Positions 47,469-57,080 are shown, counted from the first letter of the stretch. The stretch is 64,000 nucleotides of DNA from Agriotes lineatus (GCA_940337035.1 CALNHX010005844.1:1-64000), one strand, 5' to 3'. A program made the numbers and translations. The notes: generated by a model not told the origin, from the letters alone.

Positions 47469-49592
47469 TTAGTTAATTTTTAGTAAATTGTATAAGGGTT
47501 TCAAAATATCTGAACAATTTGGAATAAATTTATGGTAATAATTCACCATGCCCAAAAATGCTCTTAAATCAGAAACACTCTTTGGAGGGGGTACATTAGC
47601 AATGGCTACTATTTTACTGCAGTCTGAATGTAACCCTCGACTATCAATCTTGTATCCTAGATATGTAACAGTATCTTTAAAAAATTCACATTTAGATTTA
47701 GAAATTTTCAATCCACATTCCTGAAACTTACTTAAAACTTTATCTAAACGTTCTAAATGTTGTTCATGGGTCTCCCCTGTAATTAAAACATCGTCTAAAA
47801 ATACTATTACTCCATCAATTCCCTGTAAAATTCCTTCCATTAGTTTTTGGAAAATAGAAGGGCATGACGTAACACCAAAAGGCAATCTTGTATATCTATA
47901 GAGCCCTTTATGCGTACTAATTGTTAATAATTCGCGAGATTGTTTATCTACCTCTACTTGCAAATAAGCATTAGCTAAATCTAGCTTAGAAAAATGTTTA
48001 CCGCCCCTTAATTTTAAAAATAATTCTTCCACACGCGGCAGTGGATATCTTTCGATCTCTAACACTTGATTAATTGTTACTTTAAAGTCTCCACAAATTC
48101 TAACTGTTCCATTATCTTTTAAAATTGGAACAATGGGCGTGGCCCAAGTACTAAACGATACTGGTACTAATATACCCAGTTCGACTAATCTTTTAAGTTC
48201 AGTTTCGACCAATTGTCGCACAGCAAATGGAAGTGGTCGTGGCTTAAAAAATTTTGCCACTGAACCTTCTTTTACTCTTAGTGAAATTTTTGCTTTGTTA
48301 AACAAACCCAATTCGTTCGAAAATACCTCACCATATTTGCCAATTACAGATTTTAAACTGGTATCCTCCTTGGACTGATGCAACACCTTTACATCCGCTA
48401 CCCCTAAATGAAACTTTGACAACCACTCTCTGCCTACCAACGGTGGGCCACCATTATCTACAACATAAAGATTAACATCAGAAATTATACTGTTATATTT
48501 TACAGTAACGTTAGCAACTCCAAAAGGTTTAATTGCATTGCCTGTGTAATCTCTAAAAATTCTGTCAGTGGTTGACAATTTAACGTGTGGTAAAACATTT
48601 TCCCATAACTTTTTAGAAATTACAGATACACTAGCTCCCGTGTCGATTTCAAATTTTATAGGAATATCTTCTACCACAAATAACTTAACAATAGGTTTTG
48701 CACATTCTGAATCAATTTTAAATAATGCATCTAAATTGAAATCAGGTTCGTTATCTAAATAAAAATTATTTGCTTTTCTGGTCTTCTTTTTCTTGCATAC
48801 AGATGCTAAGTGTCCAACATTATTGCAAAAATTGCATTTACGCTCACGATAATAACAATTTACCTCACTGTGATTTTTATAACCACAAACTTTACACTTT
48901 TTCTTCGGTGGGTCTCCACGTCCTTCTATCTTACTTGCGGAGTTGTTTTTCTGCCTCCAAGGTCCACACGTTGCTCCATTTCGTGATGTTGACGATCGCA
49001 AGCGTCCAATGTCCACCTGGTCCGATTTAAATAAAACCGAGGTCCCCTTATCGGAAAATTGGCGTGCAGCTTCTTTGCTAATAGCAATTTCAACTGCTTT
49101 TGAAAAAGTTAGCTTCCGCACATCCTCTTCAAATAAGCGGTCCATGATAGGTCCTTTTTCTAACCCAACGATAAAGATATCTCGCAACACACACTCCAGC
49201 TCTTTCTTGTCAAAATTTCCGAATGCAGCGAGATTTCGGACACGTGCGCTCCACTCCGCGATGCCTTCACCTGCGTTTTTCCTTGCCGTATAAAAATTAT
49301 ATCGTGCTGGAAATTGGGAAGTACTGGGAACAAAATGTGCATCAAAATATCCAGTTAAATCCTTATAACCAACTGTTTCAGGCTTCTCAGGAACACATAG
49401 GTTGAAAATTAATTTATAGGCATTCTCGCTACAACAATTGAGCAGAATAGCACGCTTCCTTTCTTCTTCCGTTATTTGATTAGCCAAAAAATATTGTTCT
49501 AACCTTGCCTTATACACAGTCCAATCCGACGTGGCTGAATCAAATTCACGCAGATGTCCAATCATTTGAACCACCTTTGCTTCTTTACTCAT
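47469..49592 (-). pseudogene. gag-pol, 5' part: Gag, protease, reverse transcriptase (707 aa to a premature TAA)
   Basis: The frame starts at a true ATG 115 bp inside the 5' LTR. Residues 1 to about 225 are a Gag-like region. Two CX2CX4HX4C zinc knuckles follow (C233/C236/H241/C246 and C253/C256/H261/C266). An aspartic protease has its DTGA active site at 317-320. The reverse transcriptase spans about 440-650, with catalytic Asp 538 in SKLDLANAY and the FLDD form of the YxDD motif at 598-601. These would package the RNA, process the polyprotein and copy RNA to DNA in cytoplasmic particles. There is no frameshift between gag and pol. The frame ends at TAA 47,469-47,471 in the RT/RNase H connection, and the next frame (to 45,615) is in the same register, so a single nonsense change breaks the protein. 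Confidence 0.92.
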
Positions 49593-49692
49593 CTCGAAAC
49601 GTTGAAAATTTCCAACTTTTGAAGTAATCGCGTAGGTTCACTTGACACTACTAACTATAAGCATTTGATGATAACTAATCAACGCTTAAAAT

Positions 49693-49706
49693 AATCCTAG
49701 TCGCCA
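49693..49706 (-). promoter_or_regulatory. Primer binding site (tRNA)
   Basis: Reading in the element's sense, TGGCGACTAGGATT begins one base after the 5' LTR. The initial TGG pairs with the CCA tail of a tRNA, and the following bases would pair with an acceptor stem. I cannot name the tRNA without a tRNA set from this organism. Confidence 0.75.
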
Positions 49707-49707
49707 A

Positions 49708-49853
49708 TGTAGTGTTCTGTACTTACAGAACATACCAACACCTGTTAATCAACAGACAAGTCGATTCGGAATACTTTATTTAACTAAAACTATTTACAAA
49801 AATGACATGCGCGTCGCGCAAGAGCATTACCTTCAAATCGCACATACGTTACA
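49708..49853 (-). repeat. 5' LTR (146 bp) of the Mag-like element
   Basis: Upstream LTR in the sense of transcription. On the + strand it runs from TGTAGTG to CGTTACA, giving the canonical TG...CA ends. It contains a GTTCTGTA-CT-TACAGAAC inverted repeat and an AATAAA on the minus strand. It differs from the left LTR at three bases (near the CCAACACC, GTTAATCAAC and AATGACAT positions) and lacks one A in the run before TCGCAC. Confidence 0.95.
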
Positions 49854-50565
49854 ATCATCGCGCCGAATGTCCACTATTCCCAGACACTTCAATTGGATAC
49901 CAACCCAACATTAACAATGAGCAACGATCCAACAAAGCTCTCTACACAAATCAATGCAGCACGCAGCTTCCATTACAAGACTATTCAAGCAATAATTGCT
50001 ATTACAGACTTTATTCCTTCATTCTTCCTAGTAATCCACATAGATTACCACAAGTCACACTTCAGAAATTATATTAAAGCTCTCGCATTGGAATGCAACA
50101 ATTTGTGGCATCAATCTTCACATCCACCCACACAGATGTTCGACCATTCGCTAACTGCCAAGTCCGAAGATTTTAAAAGCACATCCAGTCACTGGAAGAA
50201 CTTTGGGGTTCTGTTCGATTTTTAGAAATGATTCGAACGTAATATATTTACTATTCGAAGGCTTATAATCATTAAAATACTACTAAATACGGAGTGCAAT
50301 ATTTACAAATACAAGATAAAGATGCTACAAGAGTAAATACTACAATACAACTTGTATTTTTCTTTTTTATTTTGTTTAATGTTGAACAGTTCAGAAAAAC
50401 AATGTTTTTACTAATCGATACTACTGAAATTGACACATATTTGCACTCTATATATTAATTGGACTTTCAAAGAACCATAGCTTGCCTGGAGTGGACGTGA
50501 TAGGGCGCTAACATCCTAGACTATGCAAACCACATATAAGATGAAACTCTTGTCAATCAGTTAGA
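49854..50565. other. Non-satellite flank, no recognised gene
   Basis: AT-rich DNA right of the retrotransposon. Two overlapping frames of about 90-110 codons exist at 49,802-50,077 and 49,893-50,225. The second has its first ATG at 49,917. Their products match nothing I recognise, and one starts inside the LTR. I see no promoter or splice context that would support a gene. Confidence 0.5.
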
Positions 50566-50850
50566 AACAAGCATTATTAACCAGGCCTACGATTGGTTCA
50601 AGGCAAATAAGCTCTGCTTAAACCAAAATAAAACTACTACTTTGCTATTTTCAAATAAACAAAATAGCTTTGAAACCGTAAACGTTTTAAGCCTTACCTT
50701 GGATAGCAGACTAATTTGGCCAGCACATGTTGACAATCGTTCAACTAAGTTAGCAAGAACAATCTACGTAATTAGACAAATAAAAATGCATGTGTCACAA
50801 CCAATATCACCCAAAGAGCAAGGCCTAAATTCTTCAGCGTAACAATGATT
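50566..50850 (+). pseudogene. Fragment of a non-LTR retrotransposon reverse transcriptase
   Basis: The + strand translation contains WFKANKLCLN followed by NKTTTLLFS, then LTLDSRLIWPAHVD and TKLARTIYVIRQIK. This is the part just after the YADD box in LINE reverse transcriptases of the jockey/CR1 kind. A possible degraded YADD-like stretch with a stop lies just upstream, near 50,520-50,540. Only about 90 codons remain and neither the catalytic palm nor the endonuclease is present. It lies head-to-head against the 3' end of the minus-strand LINE next door and is a different element. Confidence 0.7.
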
Positions 50851-51198
50851 GAATTTACTCCGTTTCGAACGTCGAGATTTATTTATTTATTAAAGAAGAA
50901 AACAACAGGTATGAAACCTAATTACAGTTTTCTTAATGTACCTAGTAAAATTAGAAATAAATTCAAATTCAAATTGGCTGATATCAAGTCAAATTAAAGT
51001 CAGATTAAATAACCAAATTACAGTTCTAATCAAATCGAAACGTGAGAGGATCATAACTTGTAAATTTTTACTAATTTAGATTTAAAAACAGTGGCAGTGA
51101 CATCAATAAGGTTGAAATTCAGAATAGAAAAATATTCGTTGCATAGCGAACATGCTCTTACAAGTGGAGAATTCTGTCTGCAAGCGTGCGACACAATT

Positions 51199-51441
51199 TC
51201 ACTTCCAATAATTTCGCTTGCAGAATTCTATGTGAGGGAATACGTAGTACAGTTCACGATAGCAAAGGTGGTGAGTCCAGTAAGTTATTAAATACTTTAC
51301 GTAAAAACAATATATGATGTACCGTCCTTCTATATTCAAGTTTAGGTAAGTTAAATTCTTGCCTAATAGGCTGCAAAGATGCAAATTCGGGGTTGCACCG
51401 TGGCGCTTAAAGTACATAAATTTAATAAACTTATTTTGCAC
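51199..51441 (-). pseudogene. LINE reverse transcriptase, C-terminal block
   Basis: Continues the palm frame after one TAA: RVQNKFIKFMYFKRHG, then LTYLNLNIEGRYII. This resembles the region after the thumb in insect LINEs. Further remnants in shifted frames, such as NEYFSILNFN, reach to about 51,070. The remaining 190 bp to the A-rich tail at 50,877 would be 3' UTR. Confidence 0.7.
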
Positions 51442-51453
51442 TCTCTGTATTTT

Positions 51454-52041
51454 TTAAATATTAGTAGCAAGATGTGACCAGATGACCGCAGCATACTCCA
51501 GTGGCGAGCATATGAAAGTATTGTATAAAATGTGCAGACTCTGAGCATTCTTAAAGCTAGTAGAATTTCTTACAATAAATCCTAGCATTGTTAAGCTCTT
51601 ATTGCAGATACTTTCGATGTGAAGATCAAATTTCAGAGACGAAACGTGTACGCCAAGGTCTCGAGTCTCGTAGCTCTTTTCTATTGGAACATTGTTCATT
51701 TTATAAATTTCTAAATTATAATTTACCCTCACTATCGGACGATACATTTTTAAATCATCTGCGTATAACAAGCATGGTTTATTACTCGATAAACAATTCA
51801 GTAAGTCATTGATTAATAGTATAAAAAATAGAGGTCCAAGATTCGACCCCTGTGGTACACCCGATGTAGCACAATACGGAGAAGAGGTCGCATTTAAATA
51901 ATGTACATACTGATACCGTTGATCTAAGTATGACCGAAAAAAATTAATTAAATCCATACTAAATCCAAATTTACTTAACTTGTGCACCAAGACATCATGA
52001 TCTACTTTATCAAATGCCTTGGAGAAATCGGTGTAGACCAC
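51454..52041 (-). pseudogene. LINE reverse transcriptase, palm block with internal deletion
   Basis: The 195-codon frame holds the catalytic motifs YTDFSKAFDKVDH, SGVPQGSNLGPLFF and LLYADD (YADD at residues 93-96). About 27 residues later comes ETRDLGV, then HIESICNKSLTMLGF and LEYAAVIW. In related LINEs the YADD box and the RDLGV motif are separated by roughly 70-90 residues including a WC..N.L.LN..K segment, which is missing here. An internal in-frame deletion has therefore removed part of the palm/thumb. A TAA at 51,454-51,456 ends the frame only five codons before the next conserved block. Confidence 0.88.
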
Positions 52042-52284
52042 ATCAACGCGCCCATCCTGCTCAAGGACTCACATCGTCGCAAAATAGGGTTAAATTAGTA
52101 GTGACAGACCGTTTTTTAACAAACCCATGTTGTTCAAAGCATATATAATTTTAACATGTTCATAAATTTTCTCAAGTAAAACGTATTCAAATAGTTTATC
52201 AGAAGTTGAGAGTATAGAAATTGGGCGATAATTAGAGAAATGGTCTTTTTCGCCAGTTTTATGTACAGGAATTACTTTAGTCCT

Positions 52285-52644
52285 TTAACTTAGTAGGAAA
52301 ATATTATGCTTTAGAGACTTATTAAAAATATTAAGAAGAGGATACATAAAAAAGTTTCTATAAGCTTTGAAGAAATAGGGGGGCAAATTATCAGGTCCAG
52401 CGGATTTTTTTGGTTTGAGCTTCTTAAACGCTTTAGCTATATCTTCACAGCTAATTTCACCTATATTTAGGATAGATGGTGTTATTATTTCTCCACAGAT
52501 CGCTCGTTGGATTAGATTGACATTGTTATACGTACTACAAAAAAATGTTTTGAAGCCCTCAACAACATCAGTGTTACTAGATAGCGTCTTTCCGTCCTCT
52601 GTAAATTCCGCATTAGTACCATTAAGAACCCTCTTGCGCTTCAC
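52285..52644 (-). pseudogene. LINE reverse transcriptase, finger/N-terminal block
   Basis: The 119-codon frame contains LKPKKSAGPDNLPPYFFK, the conserved start of non-LTR reverse transcriptases, followed by a helix ending in FNKSLK. It is interrupted by a stop; the next conserved motif (KVIPVHKTG…NYRPISILS) follows in the same frame at about 52,190-52,280. The frame continues upstream through an in-frame stop, so no start is assigned. Confidence 0.85.
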
Positions 52645-52900
52645 ATACGATCAGAATTTATTGGGATCTTGGGATATACTGCGCTCAACCAAATAAATGT
52701 ACTCATCGTATGCATTAATAGATTGATAAAGATGAAAGGTTCAATAAGTTCAATCATTGGCCAATTCGACCTACCTGTCCTAACGTCACGTCGGAGAGCT
52801 GAAACCTTGTTCTTCAGATGGTGTTGATCACAACTAAGCTTTCCTTGACAAAGCCACATGTTTAACATAATCATTTCGTACAGAATTAGAAATATATAAA

Positions 52901-53230
52901 GGATACGAACGACTCATCAAAATTGAAGGGGGGAAATATGATAAAAAAATATGCGTTATGATAAATAAAAAACTTCTTTCATTTGACAAATTGTGTAAGT
53001 GGTTAAAATTAAAGCACCTATTTCTGCAACGCCCTGTATTATTAGTGAATAGTTTAATATGTTACTTGAAGCTTGCAGTCGCTTGAACAACTGAACTACG
53101 AACGTGCTCGAATTGTACATCTGCTCTGTTATAAAGATACCATAGTATTCTGTCTCACTTATGATGTTTATCCAGTATTTTTGCCAACTATAAATCCTGA
53201 GTTATGTACAAATTATTACTTTTATCTATT
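52901..53230. other. AT-rich stretch, nothing recognised
   Basis: No coding, RNA or clear repeat signal. A short CCCTGTAT at about 53,032 recurs at about 53,279 in the same orientation, too short to mean anything by itself. Confidence 0.4.
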
Positions 53231-53590
53231 TTACAGTTAAAGCAATAATATAGAAAAGTTTATTTTTTAAGGTACTTACCCTGTATATTATTTTCCGAAT
53301 TTGTCTCAGTCTCATACCAAGTAGAAATATAATCTGTATGCAAAATATAATCTTCCTGCAACAAATAGCTTTTGAGTTGTACCTCCACCAGACAGACAGA
53401 CAGACGGAATTGAGAAAACCTATTTTTCGTCATCTAGAGGCCCTGAAACGTGAAGATTTGAAGAGAACTCTGAAAATGATTTTTTGCGATTACAATACTT
53501 CCTTCGTCTTTTAGCCGAGGGAAGTAAAGTGTCAAAATTGTGGGTAAAACTAAAATTACACGACCTGCTTCCAGTTCTTGAATTTGATGT
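53231..53590 (-). repeat. Dispersed-repeat-like segment with (CAGA)n and a hairpin
   Basis: Contains a short CAGACAGACAGA microsatellite (about 53,388-53,405) and an imperfect hairpin (ACTTCCTTCG…CGAGGGAAGT, about 53,500-53,527). The left part, from a GTTAAAG-AATAATA-like block to CTGCAACAAATA (about 53,235-53,370), has a collinear diverged counterpart at about 57,085-57,255. An open minus-strand frame (53,420-53,680) crosses the hairpin and looks non-coding. Confidence 0.4.
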
Positions 53591-54120
53591 CCATTTCATG
53601 AATTTACTATTTAAACTAAGCAGTGTTACATATACAGCATACTTTTTCTGACATGGGATATTAAGGTAATCAACTGTCAATTGTCAGCAAGTTTCTTAAT
53701 AGCTGCACCGACTTCTGTCGGAGAATACCAGGTTTAATTTCAAAGCTATGTACATTGACTCTCATAAATTTTCATAAAATATTTGCATATAGTCTGCAGC
53801 AATATTTACGTCGCACTTCGATATGTGCATCAATATCTCAAACTGTGGGTATCCTTGACTGACCAATTAGATGGCTTAAACTTTATCGCCATGGCCTTGT
53901 ATATTCTTACAAAGATCTTCATAAAATTTGATAACGTCCACGCAGCATCCCGTCTGGATTTCTCTGTTCAATTGACGATATTGTTCATCCAGAATATCTG
54001 TTTTGAGATTTCTTGTAGCCACTATGAGAGCAAATGCTTGTTTGAGAAACCAATTCGGTTGAAGTTTGAAGAAGTAGGTGACTCCCTGAGATGATATTTC
54101 TGTTTCTACAAGCAAGGACT
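53591..54120. other. Unassigned DNA with a possible exon-like minus-strand frame
   Basis: A 79-codon minus-strand frame at 53,876-54,115 has balanced, protein-like composition (ILDEQYRQLNREIQ, DVIKFYEDLCKNIQ). I do not recognise its family, and the flanking sequence gives no convincing splice sites: GATAAAG then TTTAAG at the downstream end. It could be a relic exon or part of an unknown transposon. Nothing else is visible. Confidence 0.25.
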
Positions 54121-54121
54121 A

Positions 54122-54345
54122 TCACCAGCGTGGCCGAGCGGTTAGGGAGCTCAGACTGCGGTGCCACGGTACGGGGTTCAATCCCCACATCTGGCAACTG
54201 GCGGGCGGCTCAACCAGTCGCTTTAAGAATTGGGTACCGAAACCACAGATGTGGAAGTAGGGAAAGTAGGTCAGTCGTCAAAGACGTGAAGCTAACCACA
54301 TCACCCAGTTCGCCGTTAACGGTATACCAGATTGACTAGGTTTCA
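54122..54345 (+). mobile_element. tRNA-derived SINE-like copy
   Basis: A tRNA-like head carries an A box (TGGCCGAGCGG, 54,131-54,141) and a B box (GGTTCAATCCC, 54,175-54,185), with spacing suited to a Pol III internal promoter. Box A resembles Ser/Leu tRNAs. The acceptor arms pair only over CCAG/CTGG, so it is not a working tRNA. A non-tRNA body follows to roughly 54,345. The 3' end is uncertain, and I see no clear target-site duplication. A CGGCGA/TCGCCG hairpin lies shortly downstream near 54,360. Confidence 0.65.
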
Positions 54346-55066
54346 GAAAGAGATATTTCGGCGACCCTGAATCGCCGTGTCTCAGGCCATATTCCTACGT
54401 ATGGAATGAAGTGCCCTGAACTTTACTATATTGTACACGTAAGGACTTCCATAAGGTGTCCAGATTTTCATCGTTATTAATATCGCAGGATTGCATAGGG
54501 GAAGCTCTTTGAAAATGATCTGTGTTGTTAAGTGTTCTCAAATTTTGTAGTTTTCTTCTTCAGAATATTTTAAGCTTGAGACGTATAGTAGCTGTTATAG
54601 TTAGTGGTCACTACCACCTCTAGTTTTGGTGTCAAGTATCCCTCTATCTATTTGATTGCAACATTGATCGCCAAGTTAAACTCAGATATCTAGCCTCTGA
54701 TAGGTAGTCAATACTCGCCTCTCAACGTAGTTTTATTGGTCTATATGTCAGCGTCAAAGGCGCTCGTTCATGTATGCTGCATAACAACACATTATGACTA
54801 TTATTTAAAATCGGTCGCCCCGCCTTCAAATCTGCACAGAACAATACATTTTTCTAATATGCTACGCTTGCTGTACATGTCTAAGATAGTGGTCATCTTT
54901 GGTGGAACTAATTTCGACGTTCCAGTCTCCTACTGCAACTTAAACTCTTTCTTTTTGGAATACGTATCATTACATCGACCAGTAAAATAGTAAATCATTG
55001 TAAAATGGTACATTGAAAGATTTTAACTAATAAAACACATCTTCAAATCGAAGTATAATTTAAATA
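54346..55066. other. AT-rich stretch, nothing recognised
   Basis: One open frame of 84 codons at 54,736-54,990 begins at TTG and resembles no family I know. No RNA or repeat signal is visible beyond the possible body of the preceding SINE. Confidence 0.4.
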
Positions 55067-55329
55067 GGGTCCCGGGTGGTGTAGCTTGAACAAGCGTCCA
55101 CGTTCGATCAGTAGAGTTAAGCAACGCTCTTTCTGGTCAAAACTTGGATGGGAGTTCCACGGCTGCCTCTCTCGGCGCCTCGTGGTACGGCTTCCACGGA
55201 AATAGTTGGTCCCGGATGTCATAATAACATCATGGCAGTCGTTAGTGGGGTTGGAAGTCCCCATAAATGTACAGCGACGCCTATAATTGCCCTAACGGCT
55301 GTTGGCTGAGTACGAAATAAATAAATAAA
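55067..55329 (+). mobile_element. 5S rRNA-derived SINE (SINE3-type)
   Basis: The head matches the internal promoter region of 5S rRNA. CGATCAGTAGAGTTAAGC parallels the 5S segment with the A box (CGATCACC-AAGTTAAGC type), and AACTTGGATGGGAG parallels the C box (TACTTGGATGGGAG type), at 5S-like spacing (55,103-55,155). A unique body of about 150 bp follows, ending in an AAATAAATAAATAAA tail at 55,315-55,329. A head, body and A-rich tail make it a SINE rather than a 5S gene. It would be transcribed by Pol III and moved by a partner LINE. No target-site duplication was evident. Confidence 0.8.
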
Positions 55330-55799
55330 CATTCTTCATCAATAAGCCTAGATAGCTTCCTCCAATGCACTTCTAGGCAGAAGTTCATGTTGTGCCCTTC
55401 TCTATCAAAAGTTGGAAGAATTATTGTGCTAGAAAAAAAACACGAATTTCTCCAAGTGATTATGATCGATAAAATTAACAGCAAGCAAGGCTATAGGAAG
55501 GTGATCCGTCATGATTATAGCGGAGATGCCTTAATATGAAACAATAAAACCTTATAGTCTTCTCTACGAATGTTATTGTAATAACGTGCGTAGCCACATC
55601 TTTCGAAACCAAACTGGTTTCATCATCAGGCATTAATGATCATGAATAAAAATAATCGGAGCACATGGTAACAGTAAGGTTTAAATTTAAAAAAGTTGAA
55701 AACATGGGTGAAGAAGCTTAAAAACACAAACCACATGGAGAAGTAACTAATTCACCAGCAAATTACGATAAAAATAATTTTTTATTATACCTGCATCAG
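55330..55799. other. Unassigned DNA with small inverted repeats
   Basis: No gene recognised. GAAACCA-AAC-TGGTTTC near 55,607-55,623 is a perfect 7-bp hairpin followed by ATCATCAGG, and TTATTGTAATAA nearby is a small palindrome. These may belong to an unidentified transposon end. Confidence 0.35.
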
Positions 55800-55862
55800 A
55801 ATCGCCGTTTAAAGCACGCCTGAGCGTGCGAATACAGGCGATTAAAGCTCGCCGAGCTTTAA
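55800..55862. repeat. Nested palindromes (MITE-like hairpin cluster)
   Basis: Outer arms AATCGCC (55,800-55,806) and GGCGATT (55,837-55,843) enclose an inner GCACGC/GCGTGC hairpin (55,814-55,829). A second near-perfect palindrome directly follows and overlaps: TTAAAGCTCG and CGAGCTTTAA around one C (55,842-55,862). These could extrude as adjacent cruciforms. No coding content. Confidence 0.75.
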
Positions 55863-56041
55863 AGGTTGTCAAGGAAACGACTGAATGCAACAACGGACAT
55901 GGACGCGACAAAAACGTAAATAATTCTCGTAACTATAGTAGCAATATTATTATGCCCTCTCGATTTATCAAGACAAAAATTATTTCTAAGTTTTTAGTGC
56001 GTAATTTATTTCCAGTATTGGAGGTATAATAAAAAATAGCG

Positions 56042-56161
56042 TAAAGTATTCGTGGATAACTGGTCTTTAAAACACTTGCTCTATTTCGAGCACTCCGGCT
56101 ACGCCGTCGAGCTCGAAAACTCGCGCGTGTTTTAAAGACCTTGTTATCCACTCATACTTTA
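56042..56161. mobile_element. 120-bp fold-back MITE-like element
   Basis: Two arms of 34-35 bp (56,042-56,075 and 56,127-56,161) are inverted copies with only three mismatches and one 1-nt indel. They contain GTGGATAAC/GTTATCCAC and GGTCTTTAAAACAC/GTGTTTTAAAGACC. The loop holds a second inverted repeat, TTTCGAGC/GCTCGAAA. The ends read TA-AAGTAT and ATACTT-TA, compatible with a TA target duplication as made by Tc1/mariner elements. The TTTAAA-CACGC motif is shared with the hairpin cluster at 55,800, suggesting one family. Confidence 0.7.
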
Positions 56162-57080
56162 ATATACTATTATTGTTAAAACATAATAATTCGAATTTGA
56201 AAAGTTAAAAAGTGAATGACACTGATGATGGCTACACCCAAAATGAAGTTAATTAGGTTAATTCTCATTCTCATCTTCTTCCAATTCTCTTTTTTCAATT
56301 GCCGTTCTTATTTCATCCATCCGTCTACTTCATGGCTTTTTCGAACTATTGATTTCAAATATTCATTTCAGTGGCTAATCTCTCTCCTTTCATTACTTAT
56401 CACTTTTCTTCATCATTTAAGCGTTCATTGCTATAAATTGTGACGTTTAGTACTAGAGACTTGCGAGTAGGTAGTTACGCCACTGCTTCTATAGGGAGGT
56501 CAGAAACCCAAAGTTAACCCGCAACGTCACTGTTGCCAACTCCAAAATGACGCAGTAATTTCCTTCGTCAAATCCTTGGACGTAGGATGTACTAAAGCTC
56601 TACAGCTATCACTAATCTCGCGTGATTTAGACGAAACCCGCGATTTTCCAGAGTTACAAAGTGAGAACTGTTTAACTTCGAACACGCGTTAGTTAATCAA
56701 TTTAGGGTGATCCTCGAGCTTACTGTTTCTTGCACATCGCAAGAACTTAATGCCCTTCTAATTGAATTTATGCCGTCGGTAATTTGTTGTTTACTTGCTG
56801 AGGGGGAAACCGTATCGGAAATTTGAGACTCCGGCGAAAAGATGCGCCATAAATCGGTCGCTGCTGAGTTTAATGGGGTGTGTTAAGAGATATTCGAATT
56901 ATAGATTGTGAGGAAAATGAGCCAGAAAGTACTGGTGAATGCAACTTTTGAAACATTACTCGTGCTCTAGGAGATCTAAAAATAGAAATTGGTATAATCT
57001 CATGTTCAAATATAATTTCTGCTTGACATAACTTAGGTTCACGTATATGATTTCATACTAAACTAATTTATAGCTTTGCA
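56162..57080. other. Unassigned DNA, locally GC-richer near 56,460-56,900
   Basis: A 75-codon hydrophobic frame at 56,216-56,443 starts at ATG, but it is low-complexity Phe/Leu/Ser from T-rich DNA and I do not call it. The stretch 56,460-56,900 is less AT-rich than its surroundings and could be a relic regulatory or transposon sequence. I recognise nothing in it. Confidence 0.35.

Larger units (their letters stand above)
45473..49853 (-). mobile_element. Ty3/gypsy LTR retrotransposon, Mag-like, nearly complete
   Basis: A 4,381-bp element on the minus strand. It has LTRs of 147 and 146 bp, a primer binding site 1 nt inside the right LTR, one gag-pol reading frame, and a polypurine tract abutting the left LTR. 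Domain order is gag, two CCHC knuckles, protease, reverse transcriptase, RNase H, integrase, which is the Ty3/gypsy order. There is no env. Very short LTRs, a fused gag-pol frame and paired CCHC knuckles fit the Mag clade known from Bombyx and other invertebrates; the clade is inferred, the superfamily is clear. The LTRs differ by three substitutions and one 1-bp indel, so the insertion is fairly young. One in-frame TAA at 47,469-47,471 splits the polyprotein. The flanks share no target-site duplication. Confidence 0.95.
50877..52900 (-). mobile_element. Decayed jockey/CR1-type LINE, 5'-truncated
   Basis: Minus-strand relic about 2 kb long. From right to left it contains a linker (NAYDEYIYLVE near 52,690-52,720), RT fingers (52,285-52,644), palm (51,454-52,041) and the C-terminal part (51,199-51,441). 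It ends in an ATAAATAAATAAAT-type tail at 50,877-50,893. Most blocks share one frame, but there are stops at 52,285 and 51,454 and two frameshifts between 52,041 and 52,160 around a QHGFVKKRSVTTNL-like stretch. The endonuclease domain is missing, as in 5'-truncated LINE copies. Clade assignment is by general appearance. Confidence 0.85.

Noticed and set aside
47418..47471. Programmed readthrough of the pol stop codon
   Set aside because: A recoding signal at the RT/RNase H boundary is not known in Ty3/gypsy elements. A plain nonsense mutation is simpler, though family comparison could reopen this.
45736..49405. Short + strand ORFs across the retrotransposon
   Set aside because: They are antisense shadows of the minus-strand gag-pol domains.
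49893..50225. 110-codon ORF beside the retrotransposon
   Set aside because: It begins at TTG, resembles no known family, and competes with an overlapping frame of similar length. I left it as unassigned DNA.
53032..53286. Pair of CCCTGTAT motifs as transposon termini
   Set aside because: They are in direct, not inverted, orientation and only 8 bp long.
54126..54200. A functional tRNA gene
   Set aside because: A and B boxes are good, but the acceptor arms pair only over four bases, and an unrelated body follows as in a SINE.
56216..56443. 75-aa hydrophobic ATG-initiated ORF
   Set aside because: It is low-complexity sequence from a T-rich strand, with no signal of conservation or gene context.
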